DNA of 5,262 nucleotides from Abiotrophia defectiva_A (GTDB taxonomy: Bacteria > Bacillota > Bacilli > Lactobacillales > Aerococcaceae), in contig CAUUNL010000085.1 of the NCBI GenBank assembly GCA_963546405.1, forward strand, positions 1-5,262. Direction: 5' to 3'. The notes beneath the pieces are model-generated. The model saw only the letters and a program-made list of their open reading frames with translations. It did not search any database and was not told the DNA's origin. Every line of letters begins with the position of its first letter. Position 1 is the stretch's first letter. This document shows, one piece after another, positions 1 through 5,262 of the stretch. Made by a program: the position numbers and the translations under genes.

Positions 1-1403
1 TCTAGGCCGGACAAGTCCAGGCTAAAACTCGGAATGGAAATAGGGTCATAGCTAATGACGGCCAACTTGCCGACATCGACCGCTGGCTTGCGTGGCGGAA
101 TAGGATGGCTAGGGCCCGAGCCGGTGAGGCGTCCGAAGAGAGCTGCCAGTAAAAAGGCAAGCCCCGCCAAGACCAAGCGCAACATAGGCCAATAAGGTAG
201 GCGGAAGCCCTGCTTGCTCTTCTTGAGCAAATGGGTCAGGCCATATTGCTGGGCCAGTTGCTTGACCCGTTTGCGCTTGCGGCGATTCTGGGTCAGGACT
301 AGGCGGGTTAGGGCCAGGTCTAATTCTTCTTCCTGGTGATGCTGGCCAATTTGCGCCATGAGGGCTTGGTTGGTCATGAGCCCTTCTAGGTCCTGGTCAT
401 CCAGGAAACCTCTAAGCGGGGCCAAGAGCTGCTTGATGTCAACCTGATAGTCCAGGTTGAAGTCCACGGACGGCTGGTAGTCCGCCACCTCCTGGTCATC
501 CTCCAGCTCCTCCTGGCGGAAAAGGTCCTGCTCGGGCTCTTCCAATTCAGAGAAAATCGGGTCGTCAGCCTCTAACTCGTCCAAGTCCCCCAAAGAACTG
601 TCGGACTGGCTGTCTTGCAAATTGAGATTGTCTGATTGGTGGCCTTCCTCGGCTTGGTCCTGCCAGCTAAGACTACCGTTTTGGCGGCCTTCCTCTGGCT
701 GGTCCTGCCAGCTAAGGCTACCTGATTGGCGGCCTTCCTCTGCTTGGTCCTGCCAGTTAAGGCTGCCTGTTTGGCGGCCTTCCTCTGGCTGATCCTGCCA
801 GTTAAGGCTGCCACTTTGGCGACTGTCATCTGGCTGATCCTGCCAACTAAGACTACCGTTTTGGCGGCCTTCCTCTGCTTGGTCCTGCCAGCTTAAATGA
901 CCGTCGCTGGCTGGCTCCTGGTCTTGCGGCGCTGACCAGGACAGGGACTGGCGACTAGTGCAGTCCTCTGGTCCCTGATTGGCGTCCGACCAGTCTAAGT
1001 TGGTTTCAGACTTAGGCTCTGTTTGCTGAGGGGCCTGCCACTGGGACTGGGTTTGGCCACTTGGGCCGGCCGTCTGGCCAGGCTTTTGGTCAGCCACCTG
1101 GCCTGGCTCCTGATCTGACGGCCGGCTCTTGGCCTGCTTGCTAGTATCAGAAGGCTGACTGGCCGGTCTAGGGTCACGGCCGCCTGCAAAATCGGCCTCC
1201 GCCCCCCTGCTTTCTTGGGCTGCTAGATCAGTTGCCCGCTTGAGGGCCTCTTGGTAGGCTGCCTGCAGGGCCTGGAATTCTTCCGGATGGTCCTCTGGGT
1301 GATAGAGCTTGACTTGTTGGGCATAGGCCCGCTTAATGGCCTTCTTATCCGAAGTGGGTCCGGCTAGCCCTAAGACTTGCCAGGGCGTCTTAGCCATGGG
1401 CAT
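1..1403 (-). CDS. Membrane-anchored J-domain protein with 15-residue repeats, partial at its C-terminus
   Basis: The protein is probably a J-domain co-chaperone for the HscC-type Hsp70 encoded just upstream; that partnership is inferred from position and domain. The visible 467 codons run off the left window edge with no stop. Residues about 6-57 form a J-domain with the order WQVLGL, KKAIKRAY, YHPEDHPEEF, LQAAYQEAL; the canonical HPD tripeptide reads HPE (35-37) followed by D38. Residues about 60-150 are a Gln/Ser/Pro/Gly-rich, probably disordered stretch. Residues 169-258 are six near-identical 15-residue repeats, followed by one decayed copy and a strongly acidic segment to about 335. A basic stretch (NRRKRKRVK and KKSKQG) precedes a single membrane helix at about 405-424, giving a cytosolic N-terminus by the positive-inside rule, with at least 43 residues outside. 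I chose the ATG at 1403 because GGAGG lies 9 bases upstream; an in-frame ATG at 1397 is the alternative. The reading overlaps the Hsp70 gene end by 14 bp, so translational coupling is likely. The outside part is not recognised. Confidence 0.9.
   Translation of the reverse strand, partial: MPMAKTPWQVLGLAGPTSDKKAIKRAYAQQVKLYHPEDHPEEFQALQAAYQEALKRATDLAAQESRGAEADFAGGRDPRPASQPSDTSKQAKSRPSDQEPGQVADQKPGQTAGPSGQTQSQWQAPQQTEPKSETNLDWSDANQGPEDCTSRQSLSWSAPQDQEPASDGHLSWQDQAEEGRQNGSLSWQDQPDDSRQSGSLNWQDQPEEGRQTGSLNWQDQAEEGRQSGSLSWQDQPEEGRQNGSLSWQDQAEEGHQSDNLNLQDSQSDSSLGDLDELEADDPIFSELEEPEQDLFRQEELEDDQEVADYQPSVDFNLDYQVDIKQLLAPLRGFLDDQDLEGLMTNQALMAQIGQHHQEEELDLALTRLVLTQNRRKRKRVKQLAQQYGLTHLLKKSKQGFRLPYWPMLRLVLAGLAFLLAALFGRLTGSGPSHPIPPRKPAVDVGKLAVISYDPISIPSFSLDLSGL
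630..899 (-). repeat. Six tandem 45-bp coding repeats (15 residues each)
   Basis: Six consecutive in-frame units occupy 855-899, 810-854, 765-809, 720-764, 675-719 and 630-674, read leftwards. The protein consensus is [SHN]L[SN]WQDQ[AP]EEGRQ[NST]G; for example, unit five reads SLSWQDQPEEGRQNG. Variation is limited: Ala or Pro at position 8, Asn, Ser or Thr at position 14, DDS instead of EEG in unit two, and HQSD at the end of unit six. Nucleotide identity is also high, with TGGCAGGA and GGCCGCCAA blocks recurring every 45 bases. A decayed copy follows at about 585-629 (NLNLQDSQSD), and an imperfect one precedes at about 900-947 (SLSWSAPQDQ). The unit is acidic and hydrophilic with one conserved Leu and one conserved Trp, and looks like a disordered linker or binding array. 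Because units are whole codons, copy number could vary without breaking the frame. Confidence 0.95.
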
Positions 1404-3222
1404 CTTCCCCTTCCTCCGATTCCGTCTCCTCATTGAGGAATTCCATGACAGTCCGGTCTAGTTCGGCTTCTAATTCTTGGTCCCAATCCGAATCCTGATC
1501 CCAGTCAGAGTCCACATCCCGGAAAATATCGCCCATACCGGCATCCAAGCCCCACTCTAGGTGGTCCAGGTAGTCATTGGTTGAATCCAACAACTGCCGC
1601 TTCTTAAGCAGGTTGTTCTGATAACGGGCAAATAGACGGGAGAAGCGCATCAGCGTCAGTTGCAAGGTTTGCTGTTGCTCCAGGTTCAACTCTTGGTAGA
1701 GGCGCAGGGCCCGTTCAAAGAGGGCATCCCGCTCTGGTTGGCTAGCCAATTGCAGGGCCAGCTCCTTGATTTCCTTATGGGCCTTATCCGTGGCATCCAC
1801 CGCTACCAGGCTCTTGTTAGGGCCCAGCTTGTAGGTCTTGACTTCGTCGGTGGCCACGGTCTTGATTTCCACATAGAGGATAGAGTTGATGTCATAGGAA
1901 TAGGTGACCGCAAAGGACTGGTCGTCGACATTGCTAGGTACCGGCAACTGGACTTCGCCTAGGAAGAGATTGTCCTTAGCATACATGGCTTCCCCCTGGT
2001 AGACCTTGAAGCGAATGGTGGGCTGGTCCTTGCGGACTGGCGAATAGATCTGGGTCTTGCTGCTTGGCAGAACGGAGTTACGCGCAATCAGGACGTCAGA
2101 CAATTCCTTATCCTCATCCACATAGTTGTGCACCGAAGTAGACAGGGAGAAAGGACAAATATCAGTCACCACCAAGTCCTTGACCTCTTGGGCCCGGGTC
2201 TTGATACCGATATACTGACCTAAACCAAGAGCCACTAGCTCATCCATCTTCTGACCGCTAACGACTGGCAGGTTAAGCAGGCGCTTGAGGTAGTCATTGA
2301 CCACCGGCATGTAGGAAGAACCCCCAACTAGAATGAGACGGTCTAGTTCGCCCGCGCCAAACTTACTTTCCACAATGGCCTTGCGGATGACTTCCCGCAT
2401 GCGTTTGAAGAGGGGCTGGCTGATTTCAGCTAATAATTCATTGGTAATCTTGTATTCGTGGGACTTGCCTTCCAGTTGGACCTGCATATTGACTGACTCA
2501 AATTCAGACAATTGCTTCTTAACCCGCTCTGCCGCCAAGAGCAGAGAGTTGCGGGTCCGGCGGTTGAGGGCTTCAAAATTGCTTCCGGCCTTGCGGCAGA
2601 CATACTGGGCAATCAGCCGGTCGAAGTCGCTACCGCCCAGGTGGTTATCCCCGGCGATGGCTGCAATGGAGATGACATTTTCGAAGCAGTCCACCACGGA
2701 TACGTCTAGGGTTCCGCCCCCAAAGTCGAAGACCACGAAGGTCTCGAATTCATCTGCCTGGTGACAGGCAATGGCCGCCGCAGAAGGCTCATTAATGAGA
2801 CGTTCTACCTTGAGGCCCAGCAACTCGCCCGCCTTCTTGGTGGCTTGGCGTTGCTCGGCGTTGAAGTAAGCCGGCACACTAATGACCAGCTCGGTCACCG
2901 TCTGACCTAGAAAGGCCTCGGCGTCTGCCACCAACTGTTTGAGGACGCAGGCCGACAATTCTTCCGGTTGGAAGGCCCGTTTGGACAGGGTGATTTGGCG
3001 GTTGGCCCCCATGTGGAGCTTGAAGAGTTGGGCGGTGTCTTGGGGATGGGTGACTAATTTCTCCCGGGCAATCTTGCCGACTTGGATTTCGGACCCGTCA
3101 TAGTAGACCACACTCGGGGTCAGATACTCCCCAAAACTGTTAGGAATCATGCGAACTTGCCCTTCACTATAGGCCACCGCCAAACTGTTGGTGGTACCTA
3201 AATCAATACCGATAACTGTCAT
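1390..3222 (-). CDS. hscC: HscC-type Hsp70 chaperone with acidic C-terminal tail
   Basis: This is an ATP-driven Hsp70 chaperone of the cytosol, expected to bind peptide segments and cycle with a J-protein. The nucleotide-binding domain (about 1-345) has phosphate-1 GIDLGTTNS (5-13), a Lys at 68 matching the catalytic Lys of DnaK, VPAYFNAEQRQATKKAG (116-132), RLINEPSAAA (141-150), phosphate-2 FDFGGGTLD (165-173), GGSDFD (196-201) and the adenosine motif LVGGSSYMP (298-306). The linker and start of the substrate domain read VKDLVVTDICPFSL (347-360). HscC features rather than DnaK are IPNSFGEYLTPS near residue 30, TDICP after the linker, and VYQGE with YSYDIN in the beta domain. A short helical lid (about 475-557) replaces the long DnaK lid. 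The tail 558-610 is longer than in E. coli HscC (about 556 residues in all) and very acidic, with a tandem DSDWDQ hexapeptide. The start has AAGGAG 8 bases upstream. It is the middle gene of the operon. E. coli HscC partners DjlC; an equivalent partnership here is inferred. All key ATPase motifs are intact. Confidence 0.95.
   Translation of the reverse strand: MTVIGIDLGTTNSLAVAYSEGQVRMIPNSFGEYLTPSVVYYDGSEIQVGKIAREKLVTHPQDTAQLFKLHMGANRQITLSKRAFQPEELSACVLKQLVADAEAFLGQTVTELVISVPAYFNAEQRQATKKAGELLGLKVERLINEPSAAAIACHQADEFETFVVFDFGGGTLDVSVVDCFENVISIAAIAGDNHLGGSDFDRLIAQYVCRKAGSNFEALNRRTRNSLLLAAERVKKQLSEFESVNMQVQLEGKSHEYKITNELLAEISQPLFKRMREVIRKAIVESKFGAGELDRLILVGGSSYMPVVNDYLKRLLNLPVVSGQKMDELVALGLGQYIGIKTRAQEVKDLVVTDICPFSLSTSVHNYVDEDKELSDVLIARNSVLPSSKTQIYSPVRKDQPTIRFKVYQGEAMYAKDNLFLGEVQLPVPSNVDDQSFAVTYSYDINSILYVEIKTVATDEVKTYKLGPNKSLVAVDATDKAHKEIKELALQLASQPERDALFERALRLYQELNLEQQQTLQLTLMRFSRLFARYQNNLLKKRQLLDSTNDYLDHLEWGLDAGMGDIFRDVDSDWDQDSDWDQELEAELDRTVMEFLNEETESEEGEDAHG
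1407..1417 (-). promoter_or_regulatory. Ribosome binding site of the J-domain gene, inside the Hsp70 gene
   Basis: On the minus strand the sequence GGAGGAAGGGG ends just before two in-frame ATG codons separated by one codon. The GGAGG core is 9 bases from the ATG at 1403 and 15 bases from the ATG at 1397. This favours the upstream start. The site sits within the last codons of the Hsp70 gene (the EEGE part of the tail), so it is exposed to ribosomes finishing that gene. Confidence 0.75.
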
Positions 3223-3227
3223 AATAC

Positions 3228-4583
3228 TTACTCCTTTTCACGCGATTGGAATCTGGCCAACAAAGCCCCCACAAGGTAGGGAACTAAGGTCAGGGCCATG
3301 ACCCACCAGATAATGTTGGGCACCTGCCAGAAGGCACCTTGATAGAGTCGCCAAGCCACCAGCAAGGCCGAGACGCTGATCAGGTAGCTGACCTGGTTAA
3401 TCAGGTAGCGCCCTGCTGGCTTCTTGGTCGGGTCTAGTTTGGCGTTGACATATAAATAGAAGCTACTTAATAAGAAGATAGAGAAGTTGGGCTGGCTCAT
3501 GCGTAAGAACCAGGCAACCAGGGTCACTAGGACCAGGCCGGCCAAGATTAGGTAGAGGATGGGTTGGCCCGCATCATAGACCTGATTCTTGAAGTGAAAG
3601 GCCCCCATACCTAGCCCTCGCTGGGCCAAGAGTTGGACCGCCACTAAGACCATGAGCAGACCAAAAGTCCAATCAAAGGCCGGCAGCCAGGTCTCTTGCC
3701 AGACCGCCAAGGCACCCAAGACCAGAGTCGCCAGATATAGACCGGCCAGGGGCAGACTGGACAGGGCCAGATAACGATAGCCCCTGCCATCCAAGTAATG
3801 AGGGAAGTGGCCCCAGTTGATGACCGTACTGTACTCAAGCTCGAAGCAGTAGCAGACTAAGGCATTGCTGGCCACCAAGGGCAGCCAGACGGCATAAGCT
3901 TGAGGCCAAATCACAATCCCCAACCAGATTAAAATCTGTAAGCCAAAGCAAGACAGACTACCAAAGGTCGTAATGAGACCTGCTAGCAGCATGCGGCGAT
4001 TGGTTGGATACCAGGACTTACCCACCAGCTCCTGCCAACGCTGATTGACCCGCTGACCAAGGGCATGGGTCAGGTCCGGGTCGCCATTGAGGCTGGGAAC
4101 ATAGCCGATGAGGGTGTAGAGCACCCGTTTATTTTCTAATGATTCTAGGGGCAGGGCTTGTAGGGCCAGTAGGAAGTCTTCCTGGGGCACCTGCCAGTCC
4201 TTATTGGCTTGGTCGACTAGGAGTTGCTGCCAGGCTGACCAGTCATTGAATTGGGCCTTAACCCCTTCTAGATTCTGGGCCAGTCGGTTATGAGCCACCT
4301 GCTGGCTGAATTGCCCCGACAGGCCGGACGCCATCCAGGCTTCCAGGTCAAAGTCAGTCCAGTCTGTCCCTGCCTCCTCAGACGAATCATCCAAGTCATT
4401 AAACAAGCTAGCGATGTCTTGGCTGGCGCCCCGCTGGCTGAGGGCCCATTGATAGGCTGCTTCTAGCTGGGCCAGAGCCTGGGCATCCTCCTGCCACTCC
4501 TCATAGCGTTGACGATAGGCTGCCTCTAGGACCGCCTCATCCTCTGTGGGACCCTCTAGTCCCAATATTTCATATGCTAACAT
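3228..4583 (-). CDS. Polytopic membrane protein with degenerate N-terminal J-like domain
   Basis: This 451-residue protein is the first gene of the operon; its function is unknown. Residues 1-50 resemble the J-domain of the last gene: YEILGLEGPTEDEA matches WQVLGLAGPTSDKK, and LEAAYQWAL matches LQAAYQEAL. The loop that should hold HPD is absent (RYEEWQED instead of YHPEDHPEEF), so ATPase stimulation of an Hsp70 is unlikely by this domain. An acidic segment follows (61-83, containing TDWTDFDLEAW), then a soluble helical part to about 195. Residues 197-443 hold about eight hydrophobic segments (roughly 197-225, 227-246, 271-295, 302-320, 341-360, 366-380, 395-412, 422-443), so it is an integral membrane protein. 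The frame is open upstream to an ATG at 4724, but I reject that start: the 47 extra residues look unlike protein, a good promoter lies inside them, and the 4583 ATG has GGAGGGGG before it and begins exactly at the J-like domain. It ends 5 bp before hscC. It may recruit or regulate the Hsp70 at the membrane; this is inference. Confidence 0.85.
   Translation of the reverse strand: MLAYEILGLEGPTEDEAVLEAAYRQRYEEWQEDAQALAQLEAAYQWALSQRGASQDIASLFNDLDDSSEEAGTDWTDFDLEAWMASGLSGQFSQQVAHNRLAQNLEGVKAQFNDWSAWQQLLVDQANKDWQVPQEDFLLALQALPLESLENKRVLYTLIGYVPSLNGDPDLTHALGQRVNQRWQELVGKSWYPTNRRMLLAGLITTFGSLSCFGLQILIWLGIVIWPQAYAVWLPLVASNALVCYCFELEYSTVINWGHFPHYLDGRGYRYLALSSLPLAGLYLATLVLGALAVWQETWLPAFDWTFGLLMVLVAVQLLAQRGLGMGAFHFKNQVYDAGQPILYLILAGLVLVTLVAWFLRMSQPNFSIFLLSSFYLYVNAKLDPTKKPAGRYLINQVSYLISVSALLVAWRLYQGAFWQVPNIIWWVMALTLVPYLVGALLARFQSREKE
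3231..3236 (-). promoter_or_regulatory. Ribosome binding site of hscC, inside the end of the preceding gene
   Basis: The minus-strand sequence AAGGAG lies 8 bases before the hscC ATG at 3222 and forms the last two sense codons (Lys-Glu) of the upstream membrane-protein gene, directly before its TAA. Ribosomes ending the first gene would stop on top of this site, which points to coupled translation of the two proteins. Confidence 0.85.
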
Positions 4584-4591
4584 GTCTGTCG

Positions 4592-4599
4592 CCCCCTCC
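4592..4599 (-). promoter_or_regulatory. Ribosome binding site deciding the start of the first operon gene
   Basis: The minus-strand run GGAGGGGG ends 8 bases before the ATG at 4583; its GGAGG core is 11 bases away. It supports 4583 rather than the longer reading frame from 4724, which would begin upstream of the predicted transcript start. Confidence 0.65.
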
Positions 4600-4638
4600 G
4601 TCGCGCGGTCATTTTTCCTGCTTGATTTTCGTGCTTCT

Positions 4639-4667
4639 ATTGTACTACAGATTGAGGCCAGTTGAAA
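4639..4667 (-). promoter_or_regulatory. Sigma-A-type promoter of the Hsp70/J-protein operon
   Basis: On the minus strand the -10 box TACAAT (4639-4644, five of six consensus bases) lies 17 bases downstream of a weak -35 box TTTCAA (4662-4667). The predicted start is near 4632, leaving a leader of about 49 bases before the ATG at 4583. No CIRCE (HrcA) inverted repeat and no CtsR heptad repeat is visible nearby, so nothing in the sequence shows classical heat-shock control. Confidence 0.6.
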
Positions 4668-4681
4668 GTTAGGGCCTTTTC

Positions 4682-4712
4682 TTGGGCAAGGAGCGCCTGG
4701 GTCTGCTATACT
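4682..4712 (+). promoter_or_regulatory. Extended -10 promoter of the PH-domain gene
   Basis: The plus strand has TGCTATACT, an extended -10 element with TATACT at 4707-4712. The -35 region is poor (TTGGGC at 4682-4687, spacer 19), which is usual for extended -10 promoters. The predicted start near 4719 leaves a leader of about 24 bases. It sits back to back with the operon promoter, about 15 bases apart between the two -35 regions, so one regulator could affect both. Confidence 0.6.
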
Positions 4713-4728
4713 AGAGCTAAGCATCCAT

Positions 4729-4736
4729 AAGGAGGG
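4729..4736 (+). promoter_or_regulatory. Strong ribosome binding site of the PH-domain gene
   Basis: AAGGAGGG lies 6 bases before the ATG at 4743 (AGGAGG core with 7 bases), a near-perfect match to the 3' end of 16S rRNA. It fixes this start and suggests efficient translation. Confidence 0.9.
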
Positions 4737-4742
4737 ATTAGT

Positions 4743-5177
4743 ATGGTATTAGGCAATTTATTCCAAGGCTTATCCGGCAATATGAGCGAGGTCTCCAAGG
4801 ACAGCTTGGCCAAGGACTACGGCCACCTCTTGATTGAAAAGGAAGAAATCCAGGCGGGCTATGCCCTCATTCGGGACCTGGTCATCTTCACCAATATCCG
4901 CATTCTCTTTGTCGACCGCCAAGGCACCACCGGCAAGAAGGCCCGATATAAGACTATCTTCCTCATGAACATTATTAATGTCGAGCTAGAAACGGCTGGC
5001 GCCATGCTGGATGACAGCGAACTGACCATTGAGTACCTAGACAACATCCGCCTCAAGGCCCACACCGAAAGTCGCCAGACCCTGACCCTAGAATTCCCCA
5101 AACGCTATGACATGGGCCCCCTCTATACCATGTTAATGAAACTGGCCTATGAGAATCGGCTACGGGCGAATGGGTAG
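4743..5177 (+). CDS. Bacterial PH-domain protein (YvbH N-terminal / bPH type)
   Basis: The 144-residue soluble protein is essentially one bacterial pleckstrin-homology-like domain, of the kind found at the N-terminus of B. subtilis YvbH and in many stand-alone Firmicute proteins. The recognisable pattern is DYGHLLIEKEEI (25-36), then YALIRDLVIFTNIRILFVD (40-58) with the family-typical RD and FTN.R..VD positions, QGTTGKKARYK (60-70), and NVELETAG (79-86) followed by an acidic LDDSELTIE strand. A C-terminal helix (about 125-140) is typical of PH folds. There is no signal peptide, membrane segment or enzyme motif. Biological roles of this family are poorly known; lipid or protein binding is possible but unproven. 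It is transcribed away from the chaperone operon from its own promoter and ends in its own terminator, so it is a one-gene unit and a functional link to the operon is only positional. Confidence 0.9.
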   Translation: MVLGNLFQGLSGNMSEVSKDSLAKDYGHLLIEKEEIQAGYALIRDLVIFTNIRILFVDRQGTTGKKARYKTIFLMNIINVELETAGAMLDDSELTIEYLDNIRLKAHTESRQTLTLEFPKRYDMGPLYTMLMKLAYENRLRANG

Positions 5178-5197
5178 AGAATCTCGTTATCTATAAT

Positions 5198-5235
5198 AAA
5201 GGACTGGCTATTTTATACAGTCCTTTTTTATTTTT
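5198..5235 (+). terminator. Intrinsic terminator of the PH-domain gene
   Basis: A 9-bp perfect stem, AAAGGACTG (5198-5206) pairing with CAGTCCTTT (5218-5226), closes an 11-base loop and runs into a T-rich tract (5224-5229 and, after one A, 5231-5235). It begins 20 bases after the TAG stop. The opposite strand has only a short T-rich run after the stem, so any leftward activity would be weak. Confidence 0.9.
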
Positions 5236-5262
5236 ACTTACTTAGGTTTAAGACATACTGAT

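Noticed and set aside
572..829. 85-codon basic open frame on the minus strand through the repeat array
   Set aside because: It is another frame of the 45-bp repeats; because the unit is a multiple of three, any frame without a stop in one unit stays open in all. The J-protein frame is the one that continues into a J-domain and a membrane helix.
630..899. CRISPR-like or mobile-element repeat array
   Set aside because: Units are directly adjacent, with no unique spacers, and are in frame within a coding region. They are protein repeats.
995..1189. 64-codon open frame on the minus strand
   Set aside because: It overlaps the low-complexity part of the J-domain protein in another frame and has no recognisable domain or ribosome site.
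1660..2764. Plus-strand open frames opposite the Hsp70 gene (1660-1962, 2333-2764, 2512-2709)
   Set aside because: They are antisense shadows of a clear Hsp70 reading frame, with no family resemblance and low-complexity or Ser/Arg-rich translations.
3644..3838. 64-codon minus-strand open frame inside the membrane-protein gene
   Set aside because: It lies wholly within the 451-residue membrane protein in another frame and shows no independent signals.
4664..4681. Possible operator: imperfect inverted repeat GAAAG...CTTTTC between the divergent promoters
   Set aside because: The arms are only five bases and one is interrupted; this is within chance for the region and matches no regulator I know.
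4859..5101. 80-codon minus-strand open frame opposite the PH-domain gene
   Set aside because: It is antisense to a well-supported PH-domain gene and reads as Ser/Arg/Met-rich filler.

Overview
The window reads as chromosomal DNA of a Gram-positive Firmicute, probably a Lactobacillales-type coccus or rod. The reasons are strong AGGAGG-type ribosome sites, a close-packed operon, a compact intrinsic terminator and a YvbH-type bacterial PH-domain protein. Base composition looks close to half GC or slightly above, high for that group, so I do not name a genus.

Almost all of the window (positions 1 to about 4632) is one leftward operon on the minus strand, read from right to left. First comes a 451-residue polytopic membrane protein that starts with a degenerate J-like domain lacking the HPD loop. 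Next is a 610-residue Hsp70 that I recognise as the HscC type rather than DnaK. Last is a second J-domain protein with one membrane segment, cut by the left window edge. Spacing is very tight: 5 bp between genes one and two, and a 14-bp overlap between genes two and three, with each ribosome site lying inside the preceding gene. The three proteins are therefore probably made together, as one membrane-associated Hsp70 and J-protein machine. This resembles the E. coli HscC and DjlB/DjlC neighbourhood in architecture.

The last J-protein carries a tandem array of a 15-residue (45-bp) acidic, Trp-containing repeat. A related short acidic Trp motif appears in the disordered parts of all three proteins, including an exact duplicated hexapeptide in the Hsp70 tail. 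This is the most unusual signal in the window and may mark an internal docking or client-mimic system.

On the right, a 160-bp divergent promoter region separates the operon from a rightward single gene for a 144-residue bacterial PH-domain protein. That gene is closed by a clear intrinsic terminator at about 5198-5235. The last ~27 bases hold nothing I can identify. There are no tRNA or rRNA genes, insertion sequences, CRISPR arrays, or HrcA (CIRCE) or CtsR heat-shock operators that I can see.
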